A stretch of 5,793 bases of DNA from an uncultured Lactobacillus sp. (GTDB lineage Bacteria; Bacillota; Bacilli; Lactobacillales; Lactobacillaceae), in NCBI GenBank assembly GCA_948500755.1, contig CAOOYH010000027.1:1-5793 (forward strand), given 5' to 3'. A model generated the notes under the pieces. That model was not told the DNA's origin and did no database searches. It saw only the letters and a program-made list of their open reading frames with translations. Positions within the stretch are counted from its first letter, which is position 1. Each line of letters opens with the position of its first letter. The position numbers and the translations under genes were made by a program. This document shows positions 1-5,685 of this stretch, piece after piece.

Positions 1-30
1 AAAGGGCTGTTACATGGCCTTTTAACTTTT
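1..30 (+). terminator. Probable terminator of a gene left of the window
   Basis: Bases 1-7 can pair with 17-23 (six Watson-Crick pairs and one G-U), leaving a 9-nt loop, and are followed by a T-rich stretch (TAACTTTT). The shape is that of an intrinsic terminator, but the U tract is interrupted and the stem may continue beyond the left edge. Confidence 0.5.
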
Positions 31-124
31 ACACAATTATATGGACTTTATCTTAAGTAATTTGGTTAAGAATTTAAACAGTACGAAATAGGTTAGTGAT
101 AATCTTAGTATTAAGGGGTAAAGA

Positions 125-130
125 TATAAT
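125..130 (+). promoter_or_regulatory. Perfect -10 box without a good -35
   Basis: TATAAT lies at 125-130. No -35 hexamer close to consensus is found 16-18 nt upstream (102-107 reads ATCTTA), and there is no TG extension. A transcript starting near 137 would carry about 45 nt of leader up to the Shine-Dalgarno site at 181. In AT-rich DNA a lone TATAAT can be chance, so this is tentative. Confidence 0.35.
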
Positions 131-180
131 AACATCAATGTGAGTTTATGATAACAAGTAGTGTGATAAACGTAGTTGAT

Positions 181-224
181 GGAGGTGGAAAACGAATATG
201 TTTAAATATACAAATGAAAACTAA
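181..224 (+). other. Strong ribosome binding site with an 8-codon ORF
   Basis: GGAGGTGG (181-188) is an almost ideal Shine-Dalgarno site, 9-10 nt before ATG at 198. The reading frame is only MFKYTNEN before TAA at 222-224. It could be a leader peptide, the 5' remnant of a decayed gene, or a chance purine run. A second frame (ATG 214, 13 residues, lysine-rich, stop 253-255) overlaps it but has no ribosome binding site of its own. The rest of 1-374 shows no other coding sequence. Confidence 0.35.
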
Positions 225-266
225 AAAGAATAATAAAGGAATCTTTGGATTATAGTGTTAAATCAC

Positions 267-295
267 TTGTGTTAATAAACAGAACATAGTATTAT
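267..295 (+). promoter_or_regulatory. Predicted promoter of the small-peptide mRNA
   Basis: TTGTGT (267-272) and TATTAT (290-295) are separated by exactly 17 nt. The -10 matches consensus at five of six positions, the -35 at three of six. Transcription would start near 302, giving a leader of about 73 nt before the ATG at 375. That leader holds both hairpins described below and would be covered entirely by the predicted antisense RNA. Confidence 0.5.
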
Positions 296-304
296 ATAGT
301 ATAT

Positions 305-339
305 AAAATAAAAACCCAAAGTTGGGCAAGAACTTCGGG
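305..339 (-). terminator. Minus-strand terminator of the antisense RNA
   Basis: Read on the minus strand, 339-331 pairs with 323-315 as a 9-bp stem with one G-U wobble and a 7-nt loop (330-324, CUUGCCC). It is followed by TTTTTATTTT (314-305). On the plus strand the wobble becomes a C-A mismatch and no T tract follows, so the element is built to stop transcription moving leftward. No minus-strand protein gene exists to the right, which suggests it ends a non-coding RNA. The loop contains CUUG, a fit to the YUNR U-turn motif known from fast-pairing antisense RNAs. Confidence 0.7.
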
Positions 340-343
340 CTAT

Positions 344-371
344 TTAATCATCCTAAAAGAAAGGAGATTAA
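344..371 (+). promoter_or_regulatory. Hairpin that masks the Shine-Dalgarno site of the small peptide
   Basis: Bases 344-349 and 351-354 pair with 362-371 as a 10-bp helix with a single bulged A (350) and a 7-nt loop (355-361). The 3' arm contains almost all of the AAGGAG ribosome binding site (361-366). In the folded mRNA the site would be closed, so translation of the peptide would need unfolding or processing. Leader hairpins that close the toxin ribosome binding site are known in type I toxin mRNAs, including the Fst family. Confidence 0.65.
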
Positions 372-374
372 CAT

Positions 375-476
375 ATGAAAAAAGATACTAAAGATATACT
401 AATTGCGTATGCGCCAACGGTATATTTGTTGGTTAAATTATTAGTCATCTACGTATCGACACATATGATACCATAA
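375..476 (+). CDS. Small hydrophobic membrane peptide, type I toxin candidate
   Basis: This 33-residue ORF starts at ATG 375, 8 nt after AAGGAG (361-366). The first seven residues are charged (MKKDTKD). Residues 8-28 form one hydrophobic segment containing an APT motif at 13-15 and a single lysine at 21; the tail is short (THMIP). Small peptides with one membrane segment are typical of type I toxins such as the Fst/Ldr group, which also often carry an A-P pair in the segment, but I do not recognise this exact family and it lacks the charged C-terminal tail of Fst. Support for toxin-like control comes from the hairpin that masks its ribosome binding site and from the predicted antisense RNA. 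The stop codon runs into an A11 tract (475-485). It may instead be a leader peptide or another membrane-active peptide. No plus-strand terminator follows, so the transcript may continue into the HTH gene 96 nt downstream. Confidence 0.65.
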   Translation: MKKDTKDILIAYAPTVYLLVKLLVIYVSTHMIP

Positions 477-493
477 AAAAAAAAAGATAACAA
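465..493 (-). promoter_or_regulatory. Minus-strand promoter with a poly-T spacer
   Basis: On the minus strand, TTGTTA (493-488, four of six) and TATCAT (470-465, five of six) lie 17 nt apart. Eleven of the 17 spacer bases are the T11 run that is A11 (475-485) on the plus strand. The -35 overlaps the left arm of the inverted repeat at 489-546. It would drive the antisense RNA leftward over the small-peptide gene. Homopolymer slippage would change the spacer length. Confidence 0.5.
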
Positions 494-546
494 GCACGCT
501 GTATCATGGCTGGATATTACGCATTTTATGATATGGGGTGCTTGTT
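489..546. repeat. Long imperfect inverted repeat upstream of the HTH gene
   Basis: A 9-bp perfect outer arm (489-497 with 538-546, AACAAGCAC/GTGCTTGTT) encloses a second 6-bp arm (502-507 with 528-533, TATCAT/ATGATA), separated by a small internal loop. On the minus strand it is followed by ATC and T11, so it could end leftward transcription. On the plus strand no T tract follows. It overlaps the -35 of the antisense promoter and lies 26 nt upstream of the HTH start codon, a suitable place for an operator bound by the HTH protein. Terminator, operator and mRNA structure are all possible. Confidence 0.6.
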
Positions 547-572
547 GTAAACTTAATAAGGAGCTGATATTT

Positions 573-1244
573 ATGACTGAATATAAAGTAACTGACGTAG
601 CGAGAGCTGTGGGTATAGATGCAAATACAATACGCAATCGTGTAAAAAATAATTATTATTTAGGTAAACATAGCTATACTGACGAATCAGGTGAAAATAA
701 GACAATTACAATAACTTCTGCCGATGTAAAAGGGTTAGACAATAAGGATGGAAAGAGATTAAAAATTAGATTGTCAGAAAATTTTTTAACTTGGGCAATT
801 ATAGAGCAGCGTGAAAAAGAAAAGAATGAAGAACTAGAATTGATAAAAGCAGATAACTATGAGGATTCTATTGATATAGAAATTATAAGCAAGAGTATGG
901 AGAGAGTTGTGAGAGATTTCTCTATGCCAGGACGTTTACTTAGTAGCACGCAAAAGCAGTCTATAGAATTGGTTATGAATCAGATTAGTCTATTAGATGA
1001 AAAATATAGATCGAGGTTAGAAGAAAAAGAGATAGAATTACAAGAAAAAAATAAGGAACTAGAAAATATCAAATATACGTATGAGTTATCTTTTGAAAAA
1101 AAATCAGATTTAATTGGAAGTAATGGTAAATTTTTGATTAATTTAGATGAACAGTTAGCTAAAAATAAATTGATTGATGATGCTAAAAAACTTGTTGAAA
1201 AATGGAGAAATGGAAATTTTGAAAGTTTAAATAAAATAGATTAG
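573..1244 (+). CDS. HTH and coiled-coil protein of unknown function
   Basis: The gene encodes 223 residues from ATG 573, preceded by AAGGAG (558-563) at 9-nt spacing. An in-frame ATG at 528 lies inside the inverted repeat without a ribosome binding site and is not used here. Residues 5-25 (VTDVARAVGIDANTIRNRV) look like a helix-turn-helix of the MerR/excisionase kind, followed by a possible wing (about 27-52). Residues about 137-178 are rich in E, K and L in a heptad-like pattern and probably form a coiled coil. The C-terminus is charged. The layout resembles plasmid and phage accessory DNA-binding proteins of lactic acid bacteria (DUF536-like in organisation), but I do not recognise the family. 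It is likely a dimeric or oligomeric DNA binder, possibly acting on the inverted repeat in front of it. It is followed after 50 nt by the Nudix gene with no terminator between. Its base composition is visibly more AT-rich than that of the Nudix gene. Confidence 0.85.
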   Translation: MTEYKVTDVARAVGIDANTIRNRVKNNYYLGKHSYTDESGENKTITITSADVKGLDNKDGKRLKIRLSENFLTWAIIEQREKEKNEELELIKADNYEDSIDIEIISKSMERVVRDFSMPGRLLSSTQKQSIELVMNQISLLDEKYRSRLEEKEIELQEKNKELENIKYTYELSFEKKSDLIGSNGKFLINLDEQLAKNKLIDDAKKLVEKWRNGNFESLNKID

Positions 1245-1294
1245 ACAGATTAGTATTGTCAAATATCCCAATAGTTGTTAGGTATAGGTAAAAA

Positions 1295-1714
1295 ATGGAG
1301 AAAAAACACATCAAAGTAGTCGGTGCAGCGATCATCGACGATAACAAAGTATTAACAACAAAGCGCAGTTCTGATCGGGTTTTAGGCGATCTTTGGGAGT
1401 TTCCAGGTGGTAAGATTGAACTAGGTGAAACACCGCAACAGGCGTTAAAACGCGAATTAGAAGAAGAATTTAAAGACGAGATTCTAGTAGGGCCACAAGT
1501 TGCCGAAACAGTAAAATACGAGTATGAATTTGGGGTTGTTGAATTAACCGTCTTCTATGCTAAATTACTTACAAATAATTTTGATTTGGTAGCTCATAGT
1601 GAAGTTAAATGGCACACAGTGGATGAATTAGCTAGACTTAACTGGGCCCCAGCAGATATTCCTGTGGCAAAAGCCATCGAAAACGTTGATTTAAGGAGTA
1701 TTAGTTTTGAATAG
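1295..1714 (+). CDS. Nudix hydrolase, MutT/NudG-like NTP pyrophosphohydrolase
   Basis: The 139-residue protein carries a Nudix box at residues 39-61: G39, E45, R53-E54-L55, E57-E58. These hold the metal-binding glutamates that hydrolyse nucleoside diphosphates linked to X. The glycine normally two residues after the EE pair is K60. WEFPGGK (34-40) and the short single-domain length fit the (deoxy)nucleoside triphosphate pyrophosphohydrolase group, whose members remove oxidised or modified nucleotides; the true substrate is unknown. ATG 1295 has only a weak ribosome binding site (AGG at 1286-1288), and no convincing promoter is visible in the 50-nt gap, so it may depend on transcription from upstream. 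The gene ends 8 nt inside the helicase gene, and AAGGAG (1693-1698) for that gene lies within its coding sequence, which implies translational coupling. Its composition is less AT-rich than that of the HTH gene before it. Confidence 0.92.
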   Translation: MEKKHIKVVGAAIIDDNKVLTTKRSSDRVLGDLWEFPGGKIELGETPQQALKRELEEEFKDEILVGPQVAETVKYEYEFGVVELTVFYAKLLTNNFDLVAHSEVKWHTVDELARLNWAPADIPVAKAIENVDLRSISFE

Positions 1715-4634
1715 TCAATTAGTTGATAATATTTCCAATACAGTACTTAACAATTTTGTTGATAGTGACAAATATTCAGCTGTTGGTGGCTTATCGGCTT
1801 CATTAGTAGCTAATGAATCTAAAAATACTAATGTTTACCGTGTTTTAAAAAATGAGTTACAGACCTGTAGTGAATTTACCTTTGCAGTTGCATTTATCAC
1901 TGACTCAGGTTTATCCCCCTTTTTGTCGGTTTTCCAGGATCTTGCTAAAAAAGGGGTTAAGGGCCGGATCTTAACTTCAACTTACTTGTGGTTCAATCAA
2001 CCTAAGACTTTTGAGAAGTTAGCCAATATCCCAAATGTTGAAGTTCGAATTTATACAGGAAAGGACAAAACTACTGCCGAAGCGTTGCCTTTTCATGCTA
2101 AGGGATATATGTTTTCGCATGATAGTGGCTATAATTCAGCGATTATTGGTAGTTCTAATCTCACAAATAATGCCATCATAAAAAATTATGAATGGAATCT
2201 TCGAGTGACCTCACTTGATAACGCTGAAATTACTAAAAATATTAGTGAACAAATTGAGGCTGAGTGGGCTCGAGGAGTTGAGCTAACAGAAACATGGATC
2301 GAAGAATATACCGAGTTATACAAACAAAATCATCCTAAAATGGTTTCAACAGCTGAAATAGCTGAAAGTATGGAAGCCTATCAAGATAGCAATCAAATTG
2401 TTCCTAATAAAATGCAAAAAGCTGCTTTAGATCAATTAGCTGAATTACGTCAAAGTGGTAAACAAAAAGGTCTAATTATTTCAGCAACAGGGACGGGCAA
2501 GACATATTTAGGTGCTTTTGATGTGAGAAGTTTTTCACCAAAACGTTTCTTGTTTGTAGCTCATCGAGAACAAATTTTACAAAAATCACTTGAGAGTTTC
2601 TATAAAGTAATCGGTGGTAATCGTGCTGATTATGGAATTTATAGTGGCAATAATCGAGCAGGCTTAGATAAAAAATATGTTTTTGCGACAGTTCAAACAT
2701 TATCAAAACCAGAAAATCTTGCATTGTTTTCTAAGGATGCTTTTGATTATATCTTATTTGACGAAGCGCATCATTTAGGCGCCTCAATGCATCAGCGAAT
2801 TTTTGAATATTTCACTCCCAAATTTTGTCTAGGAATGACAGCAACGCCAGAACGAACAGATAATTTTAATGTCTATAAGTTATTTAACTACGACATTGCT
2901 TATGAAATTCGATTGCAAGATGCTTTAGAAGAAAATATGCTATGTCCGTTTTATTACTATGGAGTTGAAGATTACGAATTAGATGGTGAAGTTATTGATG
3001 ATACCACAGATTTGAAACGCTTGGTAAATAAAGAACGGGTAGATTATATTGTTAAGCAGACTAAATACTATGGTTATTCTGGCGACAAATTGCACGGCTT
3101 AATCTTTTGTAGCCGTAAAGAAGAGGCTAAAGAGCTTGCTGTTTTGATGAGCCAAAAAGGCTATAAGTCAGTTGCTCTAACTGGAGAAGATAGTATTACA
3201 AGACGTGATGAAGTGGTAGCTCAACTTGAAAATGGGGAAATTGATTATATCGTTACGGTTGATATTTTTAATGAAGGAATTGATATTCCCTGTGTTAATC
3301 AAGTGGTGATGTTACGCAATACAGAATCAAGTATTGTCTTTGTTCAACAATTAGGACGTGGTTTGCGTAAATTTAAGGATAAAGAATATGTGACGATCAT
3401 TGATTTTATCGGAAACTATAAAAATAATTATCTGATTCCAATCGCTTTAACTGGTGATAAGTCACACAGTAAGGATAGTGCACGTGATGCAATCGATCTT
3501 GAACCAATCTATGGAACTTCTGTAATTAATTTTACCAAGGTTGCTAAAGAGCGTATTTATAAGTCAATTAGTCAGTCCAACTTAACGCTGAAAAAGAAAT
3601 TGCATGATGAGTATATGAACGTCAAAAATAAACTTGGCCGTGTACCTTTGATGTGTGATTTACAACGAGATTCGATCGATCAAAGTGTGATCGCAAGCAA
3701 ATATAAGCAGTACAATGCCTTTTTGTTGGCAATGGATGAAGAAGAATTTGTCTTAACGAAATTTCAAGAGCAATTGCTTTCATTTGTAACAGTTGAATTA
3801 AGTAATGGTTTGCGCAAGCATGAATTATTATTACTAAATGCACTACTTAATGGTGAATTAACTGATGAGCAATATGTTCAAATTCTAAAAGAAGCCGGTT
3901 GCTATGTGAATGAAGCTGTTTTGGAATCAGTTGATCGAGTTTTGAGTTTAGCATTTTTTGATGATAAGTCCAAACCCAATAAAGTTAGCTATGGTGATAC
4001 TGAAATAATTCAACATGATGCCGGTTTATATCGTTTCAATGAAAGAATTAAAGCAGAGCTAAAATCAAATGACTTTAAGGCCTTATTTGAAGATGCGATT
4101 AGAACAGGATTACTTAAAGCAGAACAATATGATCCAAGTAAGCAATTTACAATTGGAAGTAGATACGAGCGAAAAGATGTTTGTCGGCTTTTGAATTTCA
4201 AAAAACGTATTCCAGGACAAAATATTGGTGGTTACTTTATCGATAAAGATCATGATACTTGTCCAATTTTTATCACATATCATAAGAGTGAAAACATTAG
4301 TGAAACCATTCAATATGGAGACTATTTCAAGAATCCAAGTGTGATGCATATGTACTCTAAAAACAAGCGTCGGATTGAAGGAGCTGAAATCCAAAGCCTT
4401 TATCGTGGTGTTGACGAAGGCAAGCCAGCCTTAGCGATGGATATGTTTGTCAAAAAATCGGATGATGAAGGTACAGCATTTATTTATCTAGGGTCATGTG
4501 AGATTATAAAGGGATCACTAAAACAAGAATTTTCTAAGCGAAAAGATGGCAAAGAAGATCCAATAGTTTCAATGGATCTGAGATTGGCAAACCCAGTGGA
4601 TGCAGATCGGTATTATATGCTGACAGAAAAATAA
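1707..4634 (+). CDS. PLD-type nuclease, SF2 helicase and DUF3427 fusion protein
   Basis: This 975-residue protein starts at TTG 1707, 8 nt after AAGGAG (1693-1698). An N-terminal phospholipase D/HKD nuclease domain (about 50-195) shows H130-x-K132, GSSN at 148-151 and an EWN motif near 165-167. The helicase core follows: Walker A ATGTGKT (260-266), DEAH (352-355), motif III TAT (378-380), motif V around 519-528 (DIFNEGIDIP) and motif VI QQLGRGLR (547-554), all intact. A linker and a C-terminal DUF3427 region (about 700-970) contain the family-like stretch YERKDVCRLLNF and, later, CPIFITYHK. The order PLD, ResIII-like helicase, DUF3427 is a known, uncharacterised architecture (COG3886 plus COG1061). 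Such proteins are expected to translocate on and possibly cut DNA in the cytoplasm, which suits repair, restriction or phage defence. Overlap with the Nudix gene suggests a joint function, perhaps handling modified nucleotides or ends. I cannot assign it to a named defence system. No frameshift is visible. Confidence 0.93.
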   Translation: MNSQLVDNISNTVLNNFVDSDKYSAVGGLSASLVANESKNTNVYRVLKNELQTCSEFTFAVAFITDSGLSPFLSVFQDLAKKGVKGRILTSTYLWFNQPKTFEKLANIPNVEVRIYTGKDKTTAEALPFHAKGYMFSHDSGYNSAIIGSSNLTNNAIIKNYEWNLRVTSLDNAEITKNISEQIEAEWARGVELTETWIEEYTELYKQNHPKMVSTAEIAESMEAYQDSNQIVPNKMQKAALDQLAELRQSGKQKGLIISATGTGKTYLGAFDVRSFSPKRFLFVAHREQILQKSLESFYKVIGGNRADYGIYSGNNRAGLDKKYVFATVQTLSKPENLALFSKDAFDYILFDEAHHLGASMHQRIFEYFTPKFCLGMTATPERTDNFNVYKLFNYDIAYEIRLQDALEENMLCPFYYYGVEDYELDGEVIDDTTDLKRLVNKERVDYIVKQTKYYGYSGDKLHGLIFCSRKEEAKELAVLMSQKGYKSVALTGEDSITRRDEVVAQLENGEIDYIVTVDIFNEGIDIPCVNQVVMLRNTESSIVFVQQLGRGLRKFKDKEYVTIIDFIGNYKNNYLIPIALTGDKSHSKDSARDAIDLEPIYGTSVINFTKVAKERIYKSISQSNLTLKKKLHDEYMNVKNKLGRVPLMCDLQRDSIDQSVIASKYKQYNAFLLAMDEEEFVLTKFQEQLLSFVTVELSNGLRKHELLLLNALLNGELTDEQYVQILKEAGCYVNEAVLESVDRVLSLAFFDDKSKPNKVSYGDTEIIQHDAGLYRFNERIKAELKSNDFKALFEDAIRTGLLKAEQYDPSKQFTIGSRYERKDVCRLLNFKKRIPGQNIGGYFIDKDHDTCPIFITYHKSENISETIQYGDYFKNPSVMHMYSKNKRRIEGAEIQSLYRGVDEGKPALAMDMFVKKSDDEGTAFIYLGSCEIIKGSLKQEFSKRKDGKEDPIVSMDLRLANPVDADRYYMLTEK

Positions 4635-4643
4635 TTATTTCAG

Positions 4644-4673
4644 GTCATGGATGCAGTGTCCATGGCTTTTTTT
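4644..4673 (+). terminator. Intrinsic terminator of the Nudix-helicase operon
   Basis: Bases 4644-4651 pair with 4659-4666 (8 bp, one G-U), with a 7-nt loop and a run of seven T (4667-4673). It lies 9 nt after the helicase stop codon and separates this operon from the HEPN gene. Confidence 0.9.
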
Positions 4674-4691
4674 GCCTGGATCAAATTATTA

Positions 4692-4697
4692 TATAAT
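4692..4697 (+). promoter_or_regulatory. Possible -10 box of the HEPN gene
   Basis: TATAAT at 4692-4697 is a perfect -10, but the best -35 candidate (TTGCCT, 4672-4677) is only 14 nt away, and the correctly spaced hexamer is T-rich without a good match. A start near 4704 would give a leader of about 97 nt that includes the hairpin at 4755-4783. Confidence 0.4.
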
Positions 4698-4754
4698 GAT
4701 TATATAGGTTGCAGTAACATGCCATTTTAAAGTGAGTGGTTTAAATAATAATTT

Positions 4755-4783
4755 CAGTGATAACTTGAAAGTTATTTATACTG
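4755..4783. promoter_or_regulatory. Hairpin or palindrome just before the HEPN start codon
   Basis: A 7-bp arm (4760-4766 with 4769-4775; closing loop effectively 4 nt) is extended by a second 5-bp arm (4755-4759 with 4779-4783, one G-U), with a 3-nt bulge on the 3' side. No T tract follows, so it is not a terminator. It ends 17 nt before TTG 4801, where it could act on translation as RNA or as a protein-binding operator in DNA. Confidence 0.5.
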
Positions 4784-4800
4784 ATGATAATGCTTGAAGC

Positions 4801-5499
4801 TTGAGTAAGGCTCTAAGAGAATGTAGGAATACTTATTGGAGGTATAAAGCGATAGATAAAAATACAGAAAAATTGAAAAAGAGTCTTGATTGGTTATTTG
4901 ATCAAACATATCTGACAAAACGTTCATTTGATGCGATATTAGCAGTATCTAAAGTATATAGTGAGACAAGTGTGCTGGGGTTATACGGAGACTACTTTGG
5001 ATATACACAAAATGTTATGATTGGAGAAGTACAGTTATCTTTGGCTAAGATATTTGTTGAAAATAAAGATTCACATTCGATAGTTCAAGTTATAGAGAGA
5101 GCTAATCAAACATTTACAGAGGAATACTTTAAGGAAGTAGACTATGATAAAAAAGAAAGCTATGAGGAATTGAAAAAGAAACTCATGGATATAGAGAAAG
5201 AATCTAAAAAACTATCTTGTACAATCACGAAATTAAGAAGAATAAGGAATAAAAATTTGGCTCATCTTGATAAGAAGATATCTACTTTTGAAGAATTGGA
5301 AAGCTTTTTAAATAAAAATATGATTAGTGTAAGAGATGTGCATAAATTAATTGACTTCGCCATTGAAAGTATACTTTGTATCAAAAGGATAGTTTTTAAT
5401 GTTCAAGTTAACGTAATAGAAAAATACGACTATGAGAGCGAAATTTCAAAAATTGCAAAGGCTATGGAATTTTATAGTGATCATCAAAATAACGAATAA
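4801..5499 (+). CDS. HEPN family protein, AbiU2-like abortive-infection RNase candidate
   Basis: The 232-residue protein is mostly helical and soluble. Residues 146-157 (RRIRNKNLAHLD) contain the HEPN signature R149-N150-x4-H155 followed by D157, the catalytic pattern of metal-independent HEPN ribonucleases. The preceding helices around residues 50-90 (VYSETSVLGLYGDYFGYTQN onward, including LSLAKIF) match the pattern I know for the HEPN_AbiU2 group, named after a lactococcal abortive-infection protein. A short lysine/glutamate-rich segment (about 115-140) may be coiled coil. The start is uncertain: TTG 4801 is the first possible codon after an in-frame stop (4795-4797), yet has no visible Shine-Dalgarno site. 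The next in-frame starts would trim conserved-looking helices. No nucleotidyltransferase (MNT) antitoxin partner is next to it; it stands alone between two terminators. The gene is AT-rich like the HTH gene. The function would be RNA cleavage upon infection or stress, which is inference. Confidence 0.85.
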   Translation: MSKALRECRNTYWRYKAIDKNTEKLKKSLDWLFDQTYLTKRSFDAILAVSKVYSETSVLGLYGDYFGYTQNVMIGEVQLSLAKIFVENKDSHSIVQVIERANQTFTEEYFKEVDYDKKESYEELKKKLMDIEKESKKLSCTITKLRRIRNKNLAHLDKKISTFEELESFLNKNMISVRDVHKLIDFAIESILCIKRIVFNVQVNVIEKYDYESEISKIAKAMEFYSDHQNNE

Positions 5500-5542
5500 A
5501 AAGATAGATTAATAAGAAATTATATTAAATAATAGACAGTCC

Positions 5543-5591
5543 AAAAAGAATCCAAACTCTAATTCAGATAGAGTATAGTTTGGATTTTTTT
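5543..5591. terminator. Strong, probably bidirectional terminator
   Basis: A 10-bp perfect stem (5549-5558 with 5577-5586) is preceded by A5 (5543-5547) and followed by T through 5591 (T run 5585-5591). It ends the HEPN transcript; the A run on the left means it could also stop leftward transcription. Confidence 0.9.
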
Positions 5592-5685
5592 GCTAACTCC
5601 GAATTATGTATAATAAAATGCTATTTCACCTTAAACTGTTTGCGATATGCAATCTAGCTACTCCAAATTTCTCAATAAAAACATA

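Larger units (their letters stand above)
305..458 (-). ncRNA. Predicted antisense RNA over the small-peptide mRNA
   Basis: A minus-strand promoter is predicted with -35 TTGTTA (493-488) and -10 TATCAT (470-465), spacer exactly 17 nt, so the RNA would start near 458. The next minus-strand terminator is at 339-305. The resulting RNA of about 150 nt would be complementary to the end of the 33-residue peptide ORF, its start codon, its Shine-Dalgarno site and its whole leader. This is the classic geometry of an RNA antitoxin or an antisense repressor. The promoter and terminator are both good matches, but no expression data are available and the RNA is inferred. Confidence 0.55.

Noticed and set aside
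214..255. 13-codon lysine-rich ORF overlapping the 8-codon ORF
   Set aside because: No ribosome binding site of its own and too short to judge.
528..572. Longer start (ATG 528) for the HTH protein
   Set aside because: It lies within the inverted repeat and has no ribosome binding site; ATG 573 has AAGGAG at good spacing and begins a typical HTH.
449..637. Minus-strand ORF of 62 codons
   Set aside because: It runs antisense to the start of the HTH gene and across the inverted repeat, has no ribosome binding site, and its cysteine/serine-rich translation looks like a shadow.
1..1244. Plasmid replication control region (antisense RNA, leader peptide, rep gene)
   Set aside because: The antisense layout is reminiscent of copy-number control, but the HTH protein does not resemble a Rep protein I know and no iterons or origin are seen.
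2476..4394. Several minus-strand ORFs of 63-94 codons
   Set aside because: All lie inside the helicase gene opposite conserved motifs, without ribosome binding sites; they are shadows.
4784..4804. Six-codon ORF (MIMLEA) overlapping the HEPN TTG start, as a coupling leader
   Set aside because: It has no Shine-Dalgarno site and its length is within chance.
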